Positions 1 to 10,152 of a DNA stretch of 64,000 bases are shown here, piece after piece. The notes beneath the pieces were generated by a model. The model did not search any database and was not told where the DNA came from. It worked only from the letters and a program-made list of their open reading frames with translations. This stretch comes from an uncultured Clostridia bacterium (GTDB lineage Bacteria > Bacillota > Clostridia > Peptostreptococcales > Anaerovoracaceae). The stretch spans positions 1 to 64,000 of the forward strand of contig CAMYVY010000006.1 of NCBI GenBank assembly GCA_947302715.1, in the 5' to 3' direction. Each line of letters opens with the position of its first letter. Position 1 is the stretch's first letter. A program made the position numbers and the translations under genes.

Positions 1-84
1 TTTTTGCTCGTTTCCCGAATGCATATTTCGCAAATAATAATGACTTCCCGAACAACCGCGTCCGAACAACCGCGCCCAAGCAAT

Positions 85-1119
85 TCATGCTTGCTGACAT
101 TTAGGCACGATGATGCTCTTGATGTAGTCATATATAGATTGGCTATCTACATACTTACCTCGTTTGGAGAAAGAAACTATTAAGTTGCTTCCCATAACTA
201 TATCATTGTCGTAATAGAGCTTGATTTTCTTCTCGAAACTTTGCCTGTAATTCGGGTCATCGTAGTATCCTACGTGCTCCCAATAAAGATGGCCAGCTTT
301 TGTTTCTATGGTAAAGTCAGGATATTTTACAACTGAGAAACCATCAAGAGTAGTTAACTCCAATTTTGCTTCATACCGAAATGGAATGCCGAAGGAAAGC
401 AATGCGTTATATATAATCATCTCACCAAGAGATCGTACAACTGTCCCATCAAGCGTTATATTTTGAGATGTGTTTTTAAAAGTATTATAATCGCTAAAAC
501 TACTATGACTGCTGCCATCAATAATGTCGTATCTGTTTCTTTCGATTCGTTCATCTGTTTTGATGTCTCCACTTCCAAGGTTTCTTTCGATTCGTTCATC
601 TGCTTTGATGTCGCCACTTCCAAGGCTTCTTTCGATTCGTTCATCTGCTTTGACATCGTCGCTTCGAACGTTTCGCTCCCTTTGTTTCCTCTTATTTAGA
701 GGCATAGATTGAGATAACTGGTTTATGTGCCCAACGCTAATCATACTTGACTTAACTTGGGCATGGCTGATTAGGACATCTTTGTATGTAGCGGGTAGTT
801 TGCTAATTACACTTTCAACGTCATAATCCAAATAGTCCCTTTGTATTTTCTTGAGCAATTTTTGATTTTTTTCAAGTAGAAACAGATAAGCTTTTAGTAG
901 CTTAACCTTAGATATTTCTATCGCGCGAGCGGCATGTATATCAGCAGTCTGTTTTTTTATGATACCCTTTTCATTTGACTCATAAAATCTTGCACCGACA
1001 ATGCCCTTTCTTTCGATTAGATAGCCATCTTTGAGTTGATCGATTTTCATATTTGCTGACGATATTAATCCCGTCACTCTTGTTAATTCTTCGTTTACTT
1101 CCTCTACGAAGGACCTCAT
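85..1119 (-). CDS. Repeat-containing protein with PD-(D/E)XK-like nuclease domain
   Basis: 344 aa, function not known. Residues 1-110 are charged and helical. A central linker (about 150-195) holds three near-identical 15-residue units built on DIKADERIERSLGSG. The C-terminal third (about 225-340) has the spacing of a PD-(D/E)XK fold: a Glu in RSLGEMI, an Asp in YPDFTI, then YWEHVGYYD with a Glu/His pair, and a downstream Lys-rich helix. I see these residues; the nuclease assignment is inference. The start has an AGAAAGGA ribosome binding site about 9 nt upstream. The gene stands alone, divergent from pncB across a repeat-rich spacer. It could be a phage- or defence-derived restriction-like protein, but no methylase or partner lies beside it. 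Confidence 0.6.
   Translation of the reverse strand: MRSFVEEVNEELTRVTGLISSANMKIDQLKDGYLIERKGIVGARFYESNEKGIIKKQTADIHAARAIEISKVKLLKAYLFLLEKNQKLLKKIQRDYLDYDVESVISKLPATYKDVLISHAQVKSSMISVGHINQLSQSMPLNKRKQRERNVRSDDVKADERIERSLGSGDIKADERIERNLGSGDIKTDERIERNRYDIIDGSSHSSFSDYNTFKNTSQNITLDGTVVRSLGEMIIYNALLSFGIPFRYEAKLELTTLDGFSVVKYPDFTIETKAGHLYWEHVGYYDDPNYRQSFEKKIKLYYDNDIVMGSNLIVSFSKRGKYVDSQSIYDYIKSIIVPKCQQA
536..670. repeat. Three 45-bp in-frame tandem repeats
   Basis: Three units start at 536, 581 and 626, each 45 bp, so each adds 15 residues to the linker of the protein on the minus strand. The first two units are almost identical; the third has diverged at its end. The copy number could change without a frameshift. 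Confidence 0.85.
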
Positions 1120-1333
1120 TCTAATAATTCCTTTCTTGCATCATCTATATAATATTGCATGTCTACGTTCAAATTAGCATTAAGGCTTCCTTTCTATCGT
1201 TATGGAATTATTTTACTTTATAATCCATATATTGTCAATTACTAAATAAATTTCCAGCGTCGTTGTTTGTTGTTTATATAGGTAAGTCTGCGTATTCGCA
1301 CGCATGTACAGAACTATGACACCTGTATGTAAG

Positions 1334-1588
1334 CATCTATAACGCCCGTACATAGCATTCATCCAACCCGTGGATACATTTATCCAGCCCGTGGATACAT
1401 CTATCCAGCTTGCACATAGCATCTATCCAGCTTGCACATAGCATCTATCCAGCTCGTACATAGCATTCCGTACATAGCATTTATCCAGATCGCACATAGC
1501 ATTTATCCAGCTCGTACATAGCATTTATCCACCCCGTACATAGCATTTATCCAGCTTGTACATTGCATCTATCCACCCCGTACATAAT
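1334..1588. repeat. 22-bp tandem repeat array, about 11 units
   Basis: Head-to-tail copies of a 22-bp unit of the form atctatccagcttgcacata plus gc run from 1334 to 1588, with one unit shortened to 14 bp (1465-1478) and one of 21 bp. Middle bases vary between copies (gctcgtac, cttgcac, ccccgtac) while tatcca and acatagc are kept. No unique spacers separate the units, so it is not a CRISPR array. It lies between two divergent genes, just upstream of the candidate pncB promoter. Confidence 0.9.
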
Positions 1589-1594
1589 GAGCTC

Positions 1595-1624
1595 TTGAAG
1601 TTTACCTTTGTTACGTGATACAAT
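1595..1624 (+). promoter_or_regulatory. Candidate sigma-A promoter of pncB
   Basis: TTGAAG (1595-1600) and TACAAT (1619-1624) are separated by 18 bp, directly after the 22-bp array. A short inverted repeat (ccgtga 1646-1651, tcacgg 1660-1665) follows in the leader, just before the ribosome binding site AAGGAG. Confidence 0.5.
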
Positions 1625-1689
1625 TCATTAAATGCAAATGATTATCCGTGATTGAGTTTTCACGGTTCCACAGAATGGAAGGAGTCAAA

Positions 1690-3123
1690 ATGCTAAAAGA
1701 ACAAAACATGACTATGCTGACTGATTTCTACGAGATAACCATGGCAAACGGTTATTTGGAGTCGGGTATATCTGAGGAAATTGCGTATTTTGATATGTTC
1801 TTCAGGAATGTGCCTGACAGTGGCGGCTTTGCTATAATGGCGGGGCTTCAGCAGGTATGCGATTACTTGGAGAATTTGAAATTCGATGACGGAGATATTG
1901 AATATCTCCGCAACAAAGGCATTTTTGACGAGAGGTTCCTTGACTATCTGAAGGAATTTGAGTTTACGTGTGACGTTTGGGCAATTCCCGAAGGCACGCC
2001 GATTTTCCCATATGAACCGATAGTCACTGTTCGCGGACCGGTCATGCAGGCGCAGTTTATCGAGACGATGCTTCTCTTGATCGTTAATCATCAAAGTCTG
2101 GTTGCAACCAAGTCCAATCGTATTATACGAGCAGCCCAAGGTCGCAAGGTTATGGAATTTGGAACGAGACGCGCTCACGGACTGGCCGCTGCTCTCCACG
2201 GCGCTCGCGCGGCTTACATCGGCGGAGTCTCCGGAACAGCCTGCACCAAAGCCGACGAGGATTACGGTGTACCTGCACTTGGCACCATGGCTCACAGCTG
2301 GGTCCAGATGTTCCCGACAGAATACGACGCATTTAAAAAATATGCTGAAATATATCCGGAGAATTGCTCTTTGCTCGTGGACACATACAACGTATTGAAA
2401 TCCGGAGTCCCCAACGCCATCAAAGTATTCAAAGAGGTCAAGGTCGATAGGATGAGCATCCGAATCGATAGCGGCGATATCACCTACCTGACCCAGGAAG
2501 CCAGAAAGATGCTGGATGATGCAGGCCTGGAGAAGTGCGAAATCGTTGTGAGCAATTCGCTTGACGAATATATCATACGTGACGTTTTGATCGAAGGCGC
2601 TCAAATCGACTCGTTTGGTGTTGGCGAAAGACTGATAACCGCCAAGTCCGAGCCGGTTTTTGGCGGCGTCTACAAGTTGGCTGCTGTCGAAGTGGATGGG
2701 GAGATTATCCCCAAGATCAAAATATCCGAAAACGTAGAGAAGATTACTAATCCAGGATTCAAGACTTTGTATCGCTTATTCGACAACGAAAGCGGCAAAG
2801 CTATCGCGGATATCATAACCTTAGACGGAGAGGATATTCCGGAAGACGAAGAATACGAAATCTTCGACCAGAATGCAATCTGGAAGAAGAAGAAGATAAA
2901 GAACTTCCACGCAAAGAACCTACGCGTCCAAATTTTCGATAAAGGAAAGCTTGTTTATCACAACCCGACAATTCGCGAAATCAGGGAATACTGCAAGGAG
3001 CAGGTCAGAACCCTATGGCCGCAGATGCTTCGTTTCGAAAATCCTCAAACCTACTACGTCGACCTGTCGCAGGCTTTGTTCGATATGAAACAAAAACTCA
3101 TCGAGGAACACCACGATGAGTAA
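1690..3123 (+). CDS. pncB: Nicotinate phosphoribosyltransferase
   Basis: 477 aa. Makes nicotinate mononucleotide from nicotinate and PRPP with ATP hydrolysis, the salvage entry to NAD. The N-terminus MLTDFYEITMANGYL is the family signature; MEFGTRRAHGLAAALHGARA and GTMAHSWVQ (with the His that is phosphorylated in the family) mark the active site. An in-frame start at 1648 exists, but ATG 1690 has GGAAGGAG five bases upstream and matches the usual N-terminus, so I chose it. The gene is monocistronic: the next gene converges on it. Length is normal for the bacterial family. Confidence 0.95.
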   Translation: MLKEQNMTMLTDFYEITMANGYLESGISEEIAYFDMFFRNVPDSGGFAIMAGLQQVCDYLENLKFDDGDIEYLRNKGIFDERFLDYLKEFEFTCDVWAIPEGTPIFPYEPIVTVRGPVMQAQFIETMLLLIVNHQSLVATKSNRIIRAAQGRKVMEFGTRRAHGLAAALHGARAAYIGGVSGTACTKADEDYGVPALGTMAHSWVQMFPTEYDAFKKYAEIYPENCSLLVDTYNVLKSGVPNAIKVFKEVKVDRMSIRIDSGDITYLTQEARKMLDDAGLEKCEIVVSNSLDEYIIRDVLIEGAQIDSFGVGERLITAKSEPVFGGVYKLAAVEVDGEIIPKIKISENVEKITNPGFKTLYRLFDNESGKAIADIITLDGEDIPEDEEYEIFDQNAIWKKKKIKNFHAKNLRVQIFDKGKLVYHNPTIREIREYCKEQVRTLWPQMLRFENPQTYYVDLSQALFDMKQKLIEEHHDE

Positions 3124-3155
3124 ATGTGTAGATGTGTATATGTGTAGATGTGTAG
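3124..3155. repeat. Four 8-bp tandem repeats after pncB
   Basis: Four copies of atgtgtag (one reads atgtgtat) follow the pncB stop codon without a gap. They fill the short space between convergent pncB and the Hsp70-like gene. Confidence 0.8.
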
Positions 3156-3184
3156 GCAAGCAAACCTTGTTTGTTCGGACTGCC

Positions 3185-5101
3185 TTATCCCAGAGGAATT
3201 TCAACAACCTCTGCCATCTTGATTAATGTCTGCTCTATCTGAGATGAGATTTCATCAACCATGCGGTTGGTGATTTCTTCGTTTTTGTCCTGTTCCAGAC
3301 TCTCGTAGAAGCTCTGCTTAACGCTGGAACTCATATTGTCCATGCGCGACTTAAACGTGCTCTTCGGAATTAGTCGACGCATCGCATTCGGAATATCTGC
3401 CTCCAGAAGCTTTTCCTCCATTTTGTCCTTGCCCAGGATCAAAATCACCGCTGAGGCAATTACACCTACTATCACGCCTTCCGGACCCGCCAGGAATGGG
3501 ACGGTATCGATCGCAGCGATGATAAGTCCGACGATTACCGTCACCAAAGAATCTATTAGCCAAGTCATCTCCTCGACTGCAAATATATTTCTTGCGTCTA
3601 CTTTGATGTCGATGTCAGATGCCGAAAGATATGACTTGAAGCTGAGTGCAGTATATGGTACCCGATGGTTGACGCAGATTGGAACCGTGTATTCTTCCAG
3701 GTCATCCGCGACCGGTTTCAACCAAGATGTAATCGGACCTGCCAAAAGTTCTCTGGCTTCGTCGGATTTTATGTATGCCTCCACGCCTTTCTGCAACTCT
3801 ACGTCCGTGTCCTCAAGCCTCCTGATTTCGCCATTCCTCCACCTATCAAAGATCGGCATCGCGACCTTGGTGAGTATCGGCTCGATCAAAGTGTCCACCG
3901 CATCCTTATATAACTGCGTGATGTGGCTTCGAACGATTTCTTCTATCTTGGTCGAACTTGTGAATTCGTTCAGATCAGCCTTGAACTCTCGCATGTCCTC
4001 ATCAATCCTGCCGCAGTAGGCAAGGCCACGAGCAACGGAAAATTCAGGTTCAGCACCTGCTATCACTATTGCGTCGGCAAACACCGAACCGCACCAATCC
4101 CTGATAGCAGGAAGCTTGCTGACACCGCCGGTCAAGAAAATAAGTTCAGGCTGAGCACCGGATATGTTTTCCTTTACATCCATCAGTGCAGCGATAAACA
4201 CATCCTTGAACGACTTTCCGCCCAGCTTATCCAGCTTCTTGTTCACGAGCTTGCTCGCTATGTTTTTGTCCATAGTCAAAGTCAGCTTGGCCGGCAGATT
4301 GTACTGAATAAGCACGCTTTCTTTGCACTCATGCGTGCTCCAATATTCTTCATCAGAGAAGTATTTCTCCTTGAGGCGTCGCGCCGCAAACTCGCAGTAC
4401 GTGCGCCAAGGCTCACTCTCCTCAAGCGTGTTTCTTATCTTTCTCCTGAACAAAGGATTCGCAGATTCAACAGATTCCTCAAGCAGAATCTCGTCCATCA
4501 ATCCACCACCGAGCACAACCTCACCGGTGGTCTGCATCTCAACTTCTTTACCGCCCATTATATATGCAAAGTCTGTAGTCGACGATCCGATGTCCACAAC
4601 CAAAACCGGCTTCGACAAAATATCCAGGCCAACCTGCAGATGTTTTGATTGGCAAGCGCTTACCATAGCTGCACGCGATTCCGAAATAATCTTTGCCGGC
4701 GGATATCCCACGCTCTCAAAGATTTCGCGATAGTGTTCCCTGGTATTCTTGTCCCAGCCCGCGGGGCAACCGATGTAGAAGCTGCAGTCCTCGTTCTTAA
4801 TTAGGTCGCCGCTTCCGTAGAGCTCGCCCAGAACACCGCCTGCAAAGCTCTTAACATCGTTCACGACCGTGCTGTCCGTCAAGAATTTGCTTTTAAATCT
4901 AAGCTTTCTTTTGACGGCGCCATCGGCATAGCATGCCTTTTCTCCAATCAAAAATTCCCCAGAAGAAAGCTGCGCGTACGCTGTGATGAAGCTTTGTTCA
5001 CCAACGATGGTTAGCATTTCCGGGGTTACCTGGTCTTCCTTATGTAGTCTGGCGACTGCGCTTTCCGCATCGCCCAAGTCAAATCCAAAGAAGCGATCCA
5101 T
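3185..5101 (-). CDS. Membrane-associated Hsp70-like ATPase
   Basis: 638 aa. The N-terminal ~370 residues show the actin/Hsp70 ATPase motifs in order: phosphate-1 (FFGFDLGDAESAVA), phosphate-2 (VVDIGSSTTDFAYIMGG) and adenosine (FLTGGVSKLPAIRDW). No classical DnaK substrate-binding domain follows; instead a helical region, then two hydrophobic stretches around 510-560, then an amphipathic helical tail. It is therefore likely a membrane-bound Hsp70-like protein of unknown client. GTG 5116 lies inside the Shine-Dalgarno sequence, so ATG 5101 (AGGAG six bases upstream) is the start. It is the last gene of the uvrA > traX-like > two-TM protein series; the two-TM gene just upstream is its probable partner. 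Three palindromic repeats separate them. Confidence 0.8.
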   Translation of the reverse strand: MDRFFGFDLGDAESAVARLHKEDQVTPEMLTIVGEQSFITAYAQLSSGEFLIGEKACYADGAVKRKLRFKSKFLTDSTVVNDVKSFAGGVLGELYGSGDLIKNEDCSFYIGCPAGWDKNTREHYREIFESVGYPPAKIISESRAAMVSACQSKHLQVGLDILSKPVLVVDIGSSTTDFAYIMGGKEVEMQTTGEVVLGGGLMDEILLEESVESANPLFRRKIRNTLEESEPWRTYCEFAARRLKEKYFSDEEYWSTHECKESVLIQYNLPAKLTLTMDKNIASKLVNKKLDKLGGKSFKDVFIAALMDVKENISGAQPELIFLTGGVSKLPAIRDWCGSVFADAIVIAGAEPEFSVARGLAYCGRIDEDMREFKADLNEFTSSTKIEEIVRSHITQLYKDAVDTLIEPILTKVAMPIFDRWRNGEIRRLEDTDVELQKGVEAYIKSDEARELLAGPITSWLKPVADDLEEYTVPICVNHRVPYTALSFKSYLSASDIDIKVDARNIFAVEEMTWLIDSLVTVIVGLIIAAIDTVPFLAGPEGVIVGVIASAVILILGKDKMEEKLLEADIPNAMRRLIPKSTFKSRMDNMSSSVKQSFYESLEQDKNEEITNRMVDEISSQIEQTLIKMAEVVEIPLG

Positions 5102-5114
5102 TCTGTCTCCTGTC

Positions 5115-5201
5115 ACCTGGTCAATCCAGGTCGGTTATACGTACAGTTTACCTGGTCAGTCCAGGTCGGTTATATTTACAGTTTACCTGGCCTGTCCAGG
5201 T
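5115..5201. repeat. Three 35-bp repeats, each with a 17-bp palindrome
   Basis: ACCTGG-N5-CCAGGT occurs at 5115-5131, 5150-5166 and 5185-5201, exactly 35 bp apart. The intervening sequence (cggttatat..acagttt) is also repeated. The block fills the leader of the Hsp70-like gene, ending right at its ribosome binding site. Operator array or RNA hairpins are both possible. Confidence 0.9.
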
Positions 5202-5213
5202 CGGTTAATAATC

Positions 5214-6110
5214 CTAACTACCTGATGAGGCCATACCTTTCTTTAATAGCTTGCCTTCGGCAACCAGCGCAGGTCTAATCGTCCCCGCCTTCTTACCCGG
5301 CATCAAATCAAAGTATTGCTTGGTCTCCTGGCTGTAATCCACCACATCAATCTGCTGCTTATGCAAGAAGTATTTGACGTTCTCTATCTTCTCCAATGCG
5401 AATTCGGGGTCCCTGCTGTATGCCGCAGCCAAAAGATCCGCAAACAAATCAATCTCTGCGGATGTCGCAGGCTTACCATCAATCTCGCCCGCCTTCTCTC
5501 TCTTGGACCAACGCTCAGCAGCCTGAACCTCTTCCAAACTCTGATCCACAGACAGAATCGCCGTCCTGAGATTTCTGTAGGTCTTGGCAGAATCTATGCG
5601 CACCTCCACTTGCTGCTCCTTGTCTCCCGCCTTAACCGGTCGCCCGAACAAAAATCCCGCGATTGCGGCCACCAGGATTCCCGCACCTCCGAAAATATAT
5701 CTCGTGGTTTCGCTGGTCTGAAGGCCCGTCGTCTCGTTTATTGTGATATCCGGAATCACAGCCACCGCACAGAGAGCAATGGCAATCACTATCAAAATAA
5801 CCGCCGGCACTGTTTTCTTGGCGCCTCCCGAAGAGGTCTCCCGCTCCCATACCTTGGTTTCTCCCACGGAGTCAACCATCGGCATAGCAAGCCTAACCGC
5901 CTGCATCATATATGCGGCGGCATCTCTCTCCTTATCGTTGTCGCACTGATCGTTGTACCTAAGAAGGAGCTTATCCATCTCGTTTTCCAGAACCACAGTC
6001 GCCTTCTCCGGCACTGCGGCTTTTGCTAATTCCGTAAGGAGATGGTCCTTATCTTTTTCAAGTAATTCTATCATTTTCATAATAGGGTCATTATACGCCA
6101 AAAAAGCCAT
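5214..6110 (-). CDS. Two-TM membrane protein of unknown function
   Basis: 298 aa. Not assigned to a family. Residues 1-105 are soluble and helical; two hydrophobic segments follow (about 113-133 and 150-172, the latter ending in a GRPVK boundary), then a soluble C-terminal domain of about 120 residues. It precedes the Hsp70-like gene, and the two probably act together; that is inference from context. The start is uncertain: ATG 6110 overlaps the end of the traX-like gene by 20 bases, ATG 6080 is the next candidate, and neither has a clear ribosome binding site. Confidence 0.7.
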   Translation of the reverse strand: MAFLAYNDPIMKMIELLEKDKDHLLTELAKAAVPEKATVVLENEMDKLLLRYNDQCDNDKERDAAAYMMQAVRLAMPMVDSVGETKVWERETSSGGAKKTVPAVILIVIAIALCAVAVIPDITINETTGLQTSETTRYIFGGAGILVAAIAGFLFGRPVKAGDKEQQVEVRIDSAKTYRNLRTAILSVDQSLEEVQAAERWSKREKAGEIDGKPATSAEIDLFADLLAAAYSRDPEFALEKIENVKYFLHKQQIDVVDYSQETKQYFDLMPGKKAGTIRPALVAEGKLLKKGMASSGS

Positions 6111-6870
6111 TTTGCATAGTTAGAAGTGATTTGATCAAGATCAAAACAACCAAGTGGACAGGGTAGAATAGATAGAAAGCAGCCTGCATTGCCTTGCTTT
6201 GCTTGATGTGTTCGTTGCTGCATAAAAAGATAAGCGGAACAACCAATAATCCTACATACTGGTATGTTGCTGATTTATATGTCAGCGCAAGGCATGCCAA
6301 ACACATATATACAATCTCCAGAACTCTATGCTTATTTACAGAAATTAAATCACCATTTAAGTCGGTCGACAAATCCTCATGAGTTTTCTCACGAAATGCC
6401 AAGTACATAAATGCCGTTGCTATCACACCTTTATAGCCATAGCTGAAGTGAAGCAAATATGGCGGCACACACATTATCATGGTAAAAAAGGCAAAATATA
6501 TGGGCCAAGAATCACTGTCTTTCATAAACCTATTAAGCAGAACAATTAAAAGAAGGCATATCAAAAGCTCAAAATAAATATTCTGATGGCTCCAATCCGG
6601 AAAGCCTTTGTAGAAATAAGTATCATATGGTATTTCGGAAATAATTGCGAGGGCTGCTATCCGTCCAATGTATTTTTGAACAGACTGGGTATGCGCTGCA
6701 CCTTGAACAAGGAAGAATAGAAATAGTGGAAATGCAAGTCTTCCAAATCCTCGCATAATCAAATAGACGTGACTGCTAATCAATGTTTGTCCATTCAGCA
6801 TAATTGCCAAATGATCTATGAACATCGAAATATACGCGATGTATTTAAGGTATTTCTTTGGTATCATCAT
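6091..6870 (-). CDS. TraX-family membrane protein
   Basis: 259 aa, polytopic. The motifs [31 protein letters not shown] and [16 protein letters not shown] are those of the TraX family, membrane acyltransferase-like proteins named for F-pilin N-acetylation in E. coli; in Firmicutes the substrate is unknown. An upstream in-frame extension to 7011 reads through uvrA and is basic and non-homologous. ATG 6870 overlaps the uvrA stop codon (ATGA), so translation is probably coupled. Sits second in the leftward uvrA operon. Confidence 0.85.
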   Translation of the reverse strand: MMIPKKYLKYIAYISMFIDHLAIMLNGQTLISSHVYLIMRGFGRLAFPLFLFFLVQGAAHTQSVQKYIGRIAALAIISEIPYDTYFYKGFPDWSHQNIYFELLICLLLIVLLNRFMKDSDSWPIYFAFFTMIMCVPPYLLHFSYGYKGVIATAFMYLAFREKTHEDLSTDLNGDLISVNKHRVLEIVYMCLACLALTYKSATYQYVGLLVVPLIFLCSNEHIKQSKAMQAAFYLFYPVHLVVLILIKSLLTMQNGFFGV

Positions 6871-9824
6871 CGTTTTTCGAGCATCTGTTTCAGATATTGA
6901 CCTGTATAACTTTTCTTTTTCTTCGCTACCTCTTCCGGTGTTCCGGTTGCGACTATGGTGCCGCCCTTGTCGCCTCCCTCGGGACCGAGATCGATTATAT
7001 GATCGGCGCATTTGATCACATCCAAATTGTGCTCGATTACAACCACGGTATTGCCGGCATCAACCAAGCGTTGAAGAACCTGGATAAGCTTATCCACGTC
7101 CGCAAAGTGAAGTCCCGTAGTCGGCTCATCCAAAATATACAATGTATTACCGGTATCTCGCTTACTCAGCTCTGTCGCCAATTTGACGCGCTGCGCCTCG
7201 CCGCCTGATAGCTGAGTCGAAGGCTGACCGATCTTGATATATCCCAGACCAACGTCGTCCAATGTCTGCAGATGCCTATAAATGCCCGGTAGATTCTTAA
7301 AGAAATCAAGGCCTTCAGACACTGTCATATCAAGCACATCGAAGATACTCTTGTCCTTGTATTTAACCTCTAACGTCTCTCGATTGTATCTGCGTCCTTT
7401 GCAGACCTCGCATGGAACATAGACGTCGGGCAAGAAGTGCATTTCAATCTTGATGATTCCGTCTCCGCTACAGGCTTCACATCGGCCTCCCTTTACGTTA
7501 AAGCTGAATCTGCCCTTGTTATATCCTCTGATTTTGGCTTCGGGTAATGCAGCAAAGAGATCGCGAATCTTGTCGAACATCTTGGTATATGTCGCAGGAT
7601 TTGAACGAGGCGTTCTGCCGATAGGACTTTGGTCGATATTAATCACCTTGTCGATATTCTCGAGTCCCAGGATTTTATCATGTTCCCCGGGTTCCTCGCT
7701 GCTCTTGTTGACAGCGGCTGAAGCACCTTTGCTCAGGATTTCGGTAATCAGGCTACTCTTTCCGGAGCCGGACACACCGGTTACGCAGATGAACTTCCCA
7801 AGTGGAATCTCTGCATCTATATTTCTCAGATTGTTTACTCTGGCTCCCTTGATGGTGATCTTTTCTCCACTTCCGGGACGTCTAATTAGCGGAATTTCAA
7901 TCTTCTTGGCGCCCGACAAATACTGTCCCGTAAGGGATTCCTTGCAGGCCTTGATGTCGTCGACTGTTCCTTGTGCGACCAGCTTACCTCCGTGGACTCC
8001 TGCGCCGGGACCGATATCGATTATGTGGTCTGCCGCATACATGGTCTCCTCGTCGTGCTCTACAACGATCAAAGTATTTCCGAGATCCGTAAGCTGTCTG
8101 AGCGTCGCCAGGAGCTTGCTGTTATCCCTTTGATGCAGTCCGATACTCGGCTCATCCAGAATATACAAAACTCCCATCAGGCTGGAACCGATCTGGGTTG
8201 CCAGTCTGATTCGCTGCGATTCACCGCCGGAAAGGCTTCCGGAATTTCTGGATAGTGTGAGATATTCCAGCCCAACGTTCACCAGGAACGCGAGTCGCGC
8301 CTTTATCTCCTTTACTATCTGCTCGGAAATCATCTGTTCCTTTTTGTTTAACTTCAGGTTTTCCATATAGGTTAGAGCATCGCGAACCGAAAGGTCAGAG
8401 AGCTCAGCCAGATTCTTCTCTCCAACCGTAACCGCCAAAACTTCCGGGCGCAGCCTCTTTCCCTTGCAATCAGGGCAGAGTTTCACCTTCATATATCTGG
8501 ACATCCACTCTCGCATGGCGTCCGAACCCGTCTCTCTGTAGCGGCGCTCCATGCTCGCCACAACGCCCTCAAACGGATGCTCCCTGACGGTGACTTTACC
8601 GCTGGAATTTCTATACGTATATTTGACCGTTCTATCGCCGGTACCATATTCGATCTCCTTCTGGAAATCCTTCGGAAGCATACCATATGGAGAATAAAGC
8701 AAATCGTGAAGCGGATAACCCGTGCGCTCCGAATAATCCTCAGCTATAACCTCGGCCATCTTCTTGTAATAGCTCGAGAACTCCATCGTGCCATAAATCT
8801 TTCTGAAGGCTCCCATATGAATCGAGCCTTCCATGTCGATGGTATTTTCCCTATCCACCGTCTCCGTAAAGCCCAGTCCGTTGCACGTTGGGCACGCGCC
8901 AAACGGACTGTTAAAGGAAAATGCCCTCGGTTCCATGGACTCAATACTGACGCCATGATCCGGGCAGGCGAATTTGCTCGAATACATCCTTTCCGACCTA
9001 TAGTCATTGTCCTGGAAATTCGCCACGCAAAGGCCCTCGCTCTCCTTCATTGCAAGTTCCACGGCCTCAGCAATTCTTCCCTCTTGTCCGGGCTTAATAA
9101 CGATTCTATCGACCACGATCTCAATCGTGTGCTTATTGTTTTTCTCGAGTTTGATTGGACGTCCATCTTCATCGACAGGGACAATTGAACCAGCCTTGGT
9201 TCCTCTGCTTTCTCCTTCCCCTCCATCATCAAAGCCATCGCCGCCCTCAATTGCAGGCGCATATAGTTGTATTATCTCGCCATCAATTCTCGCACGCGTA
9301 TAGCTATCTTTCACGATTCTTGATAGAACCTTCTCGTGCATGCCCTTTCGTCCTCTGACGATTGGAGCCAGTATAATGAGCTTAGTTCCTTCGGGAAATT
9401 CCATAATCGAATCCACAACCTGGTCGACACTTTGGCTCGAAATCTCGCGCCCGCAAACGGGACAATGAGGAACGCCGATTCTGGCATACATCAAACGCAG
9501 GTAGTCGTGAATCTCCGTCACGGTGCCAACCGTGGATCTGGGATTTTTGCTGGTTGTCTTTTGATCTATGGAAATTGCAGGCGACAGACCTTCTATCAAT
9601 TCAACATTCGGCTTATCCATCTGCCCCAGGAATTGACGCGCATACGATGACAAGCTCTCAACATATCGACGCTGTCCCTCTGCATAAATTGTATCAAAGG
9701 CCAGCGAGGACTTACCTGAACCCGACAGTCCCGTCAAAACCACCAGCTTGTCCCTTGGGATTCTGACGCTGAAGTTTCTCAGGTTATTCTCATTTGCATT
9801 TTTTATTATTATTTCGTTTGGCAT
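6867..9824 (-). CDS. uvrA: Excinuclease ABC subunit A
   Basis: 985 aa. Damage-recognition ATPase of nucleotide excision repair, working as a dimer with UvrB. Two ABC modules are visible: Walker [10 protein letters not shown] near residue 32 and [11 protein letters not shown] near 655, signatures [12 protein letters not shown] and [12 protein letters not shown], and zinc-binding pairs (CPVC, CPTC, CEAC with CEVC). It is somewhat longer than the usual ~945 aa; an acidic, Gly-rich insert ([13 protein letters not shown], about residue 195) accounts for much of this. The start [17 protein letters not shown] is standard although its ribosome binding site is weak. A LexA box lies inside its promoter. 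uvrB is encoded separately at 12.1-14.1 kb. Confidence 0.97.
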   Translation of the reverse strand: MPNEIIIKNANENNLRNFSVRIPRDKLVVLTGLSGSGKSSLAFDTIYAEGQRRYVESLSSYARQFLGQMDKPNVELIEGLSPAISIDQKTTSKNPRSTVGTVTEIHDYLRLMYARIGVPHCPVCGREISSQSVDQVVDSIMEFPEGTKLIILAPIVRGRKGMHEKVLSRIVKDSYTRARIDGEIIQLYAPAIEGGDGFDDGGEGESRGTKAGSIVPVDEDGRPIKLEKNNKHTIEIVVDRIVIKPGQEGRIAEAVELAMKESEGLCVANFQDNDYRSERMYSSKFACPDHGVSIESMEPRAFSFNSPFGACPTCNGLGFTETVDRENTIDMEGSIHMGAFRKIYGTMEFSSYYKKMAEVIAEDYSERTGYPLHDLLYSPYGMLPKDFQKEIEYGTGDRTVKYTYRNSSGKVTVREHPFEGVVASMERRYRETGSDAMREWMSRYMKVKLCPDCKGKRLRPEVLAVTVGEKNLAELSDLSVRDALTYMENLKLNKKEQMISEQIVKEIKARLAFLVNVGLEYLTLSRNSGSLSGGESQRIRLATQIGSSLMGVLYILDEPSIGLHQRDNSKLLATLRQLTDLGNTLIVVEHDEETMYAADHIIDIGPGAGVHGGKLVAQGTVDDIKACKESLTGQYLSGAKKIEIPLIRRPGSGEKITIKGARVNNLRNIDAEIPLGKFICVTGVSGSGKSSLITEILSKGASAAVNKSSEEPGEHDKILGLENIDKVINIDQSPIGRTPRSNPATYTKMFDKIRDLFAALPEAKIRGYNKGRFSFNVKGGRCEACSGDGIIKIEMHFLPDVYVPCEVCKGRRYNRETLEVKYKDKSIFDVLDMTVSEGLDFFKNLPGIYRHLQTLDDVGLGYIKIGQPSTQLSGGEAQRVKLATELSKRDTGNTLYILDEPTTGLHFADVDKLIQVLQRLVDAGNTVVVIEHNLDVIKCADHIIDLGPEGGDKGGTIVATGTPEEVAKKKKSYTGQYLKQMLEKR

Positions 9825-9964
9825 TTCTCTCTTCTTTATTTCTCAAACTATTTCTTATACTTTTGCTTATACTATTTCTTAATACTATTTTTTAATAATA
9901 TTCGATATTGCTCAATATTACTTAGATATTGCTGAGCCTATATCACCCGGCCTGAACCCAATCT

Positions 9965-9993
9965 ATTATACTCTCCGAACAAGCGTTTGTAAA
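9965..9993 (-). promoter_or_regulatory. uvrA promoter with LexA box
   Basis: On the minus strand TTTACA (9993-9988) and TATAAT (9970-9965) are 17 bp apart. CGAACAAGCGTTTG at 9976-9989 fits the Gram-positive LexA/DinR consensus CGAAC-N4-GTTYG and covers the spacer, where bound LexA would block RNA polymerase. The rest of the 9825-10152 spacer is AT-rich with short repeats such as actatttctta and shows no gene. The leader before uvrA would be about 130 nt. Confidence 0.8.
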
Positions 9994-10152
9994 CATAAAA
10001 CAAATTGCTTATATCGAATTATTATAATATAATATCATTGCAAAAGAGTGCGATTATTTCATAAATAATTATAATCAAAAACAATAAAGTTGATTTATCG
10101 CTTCTTTTATTTTATTAATTAGCGACAAATTTTTAAAAGGCAACGTAAATAA

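Noticed and set aside
1213..1422. 69-codon frame on the minus strand across the 22-bp repeats
   Set aside because: It reads through repeat units, has no ribosome binding site and gives a repetitive product without family features.
1334..1588. Possible CRISPR array
   Set aside because: Units are contiguous with no unique spacers and no cas genes are near.
3336..4019. 227-codon frame opposite the Hsp70-like gene
   Set aside because: The opposite strand encodes a protein with clear ATPase motifs; this frame has none.
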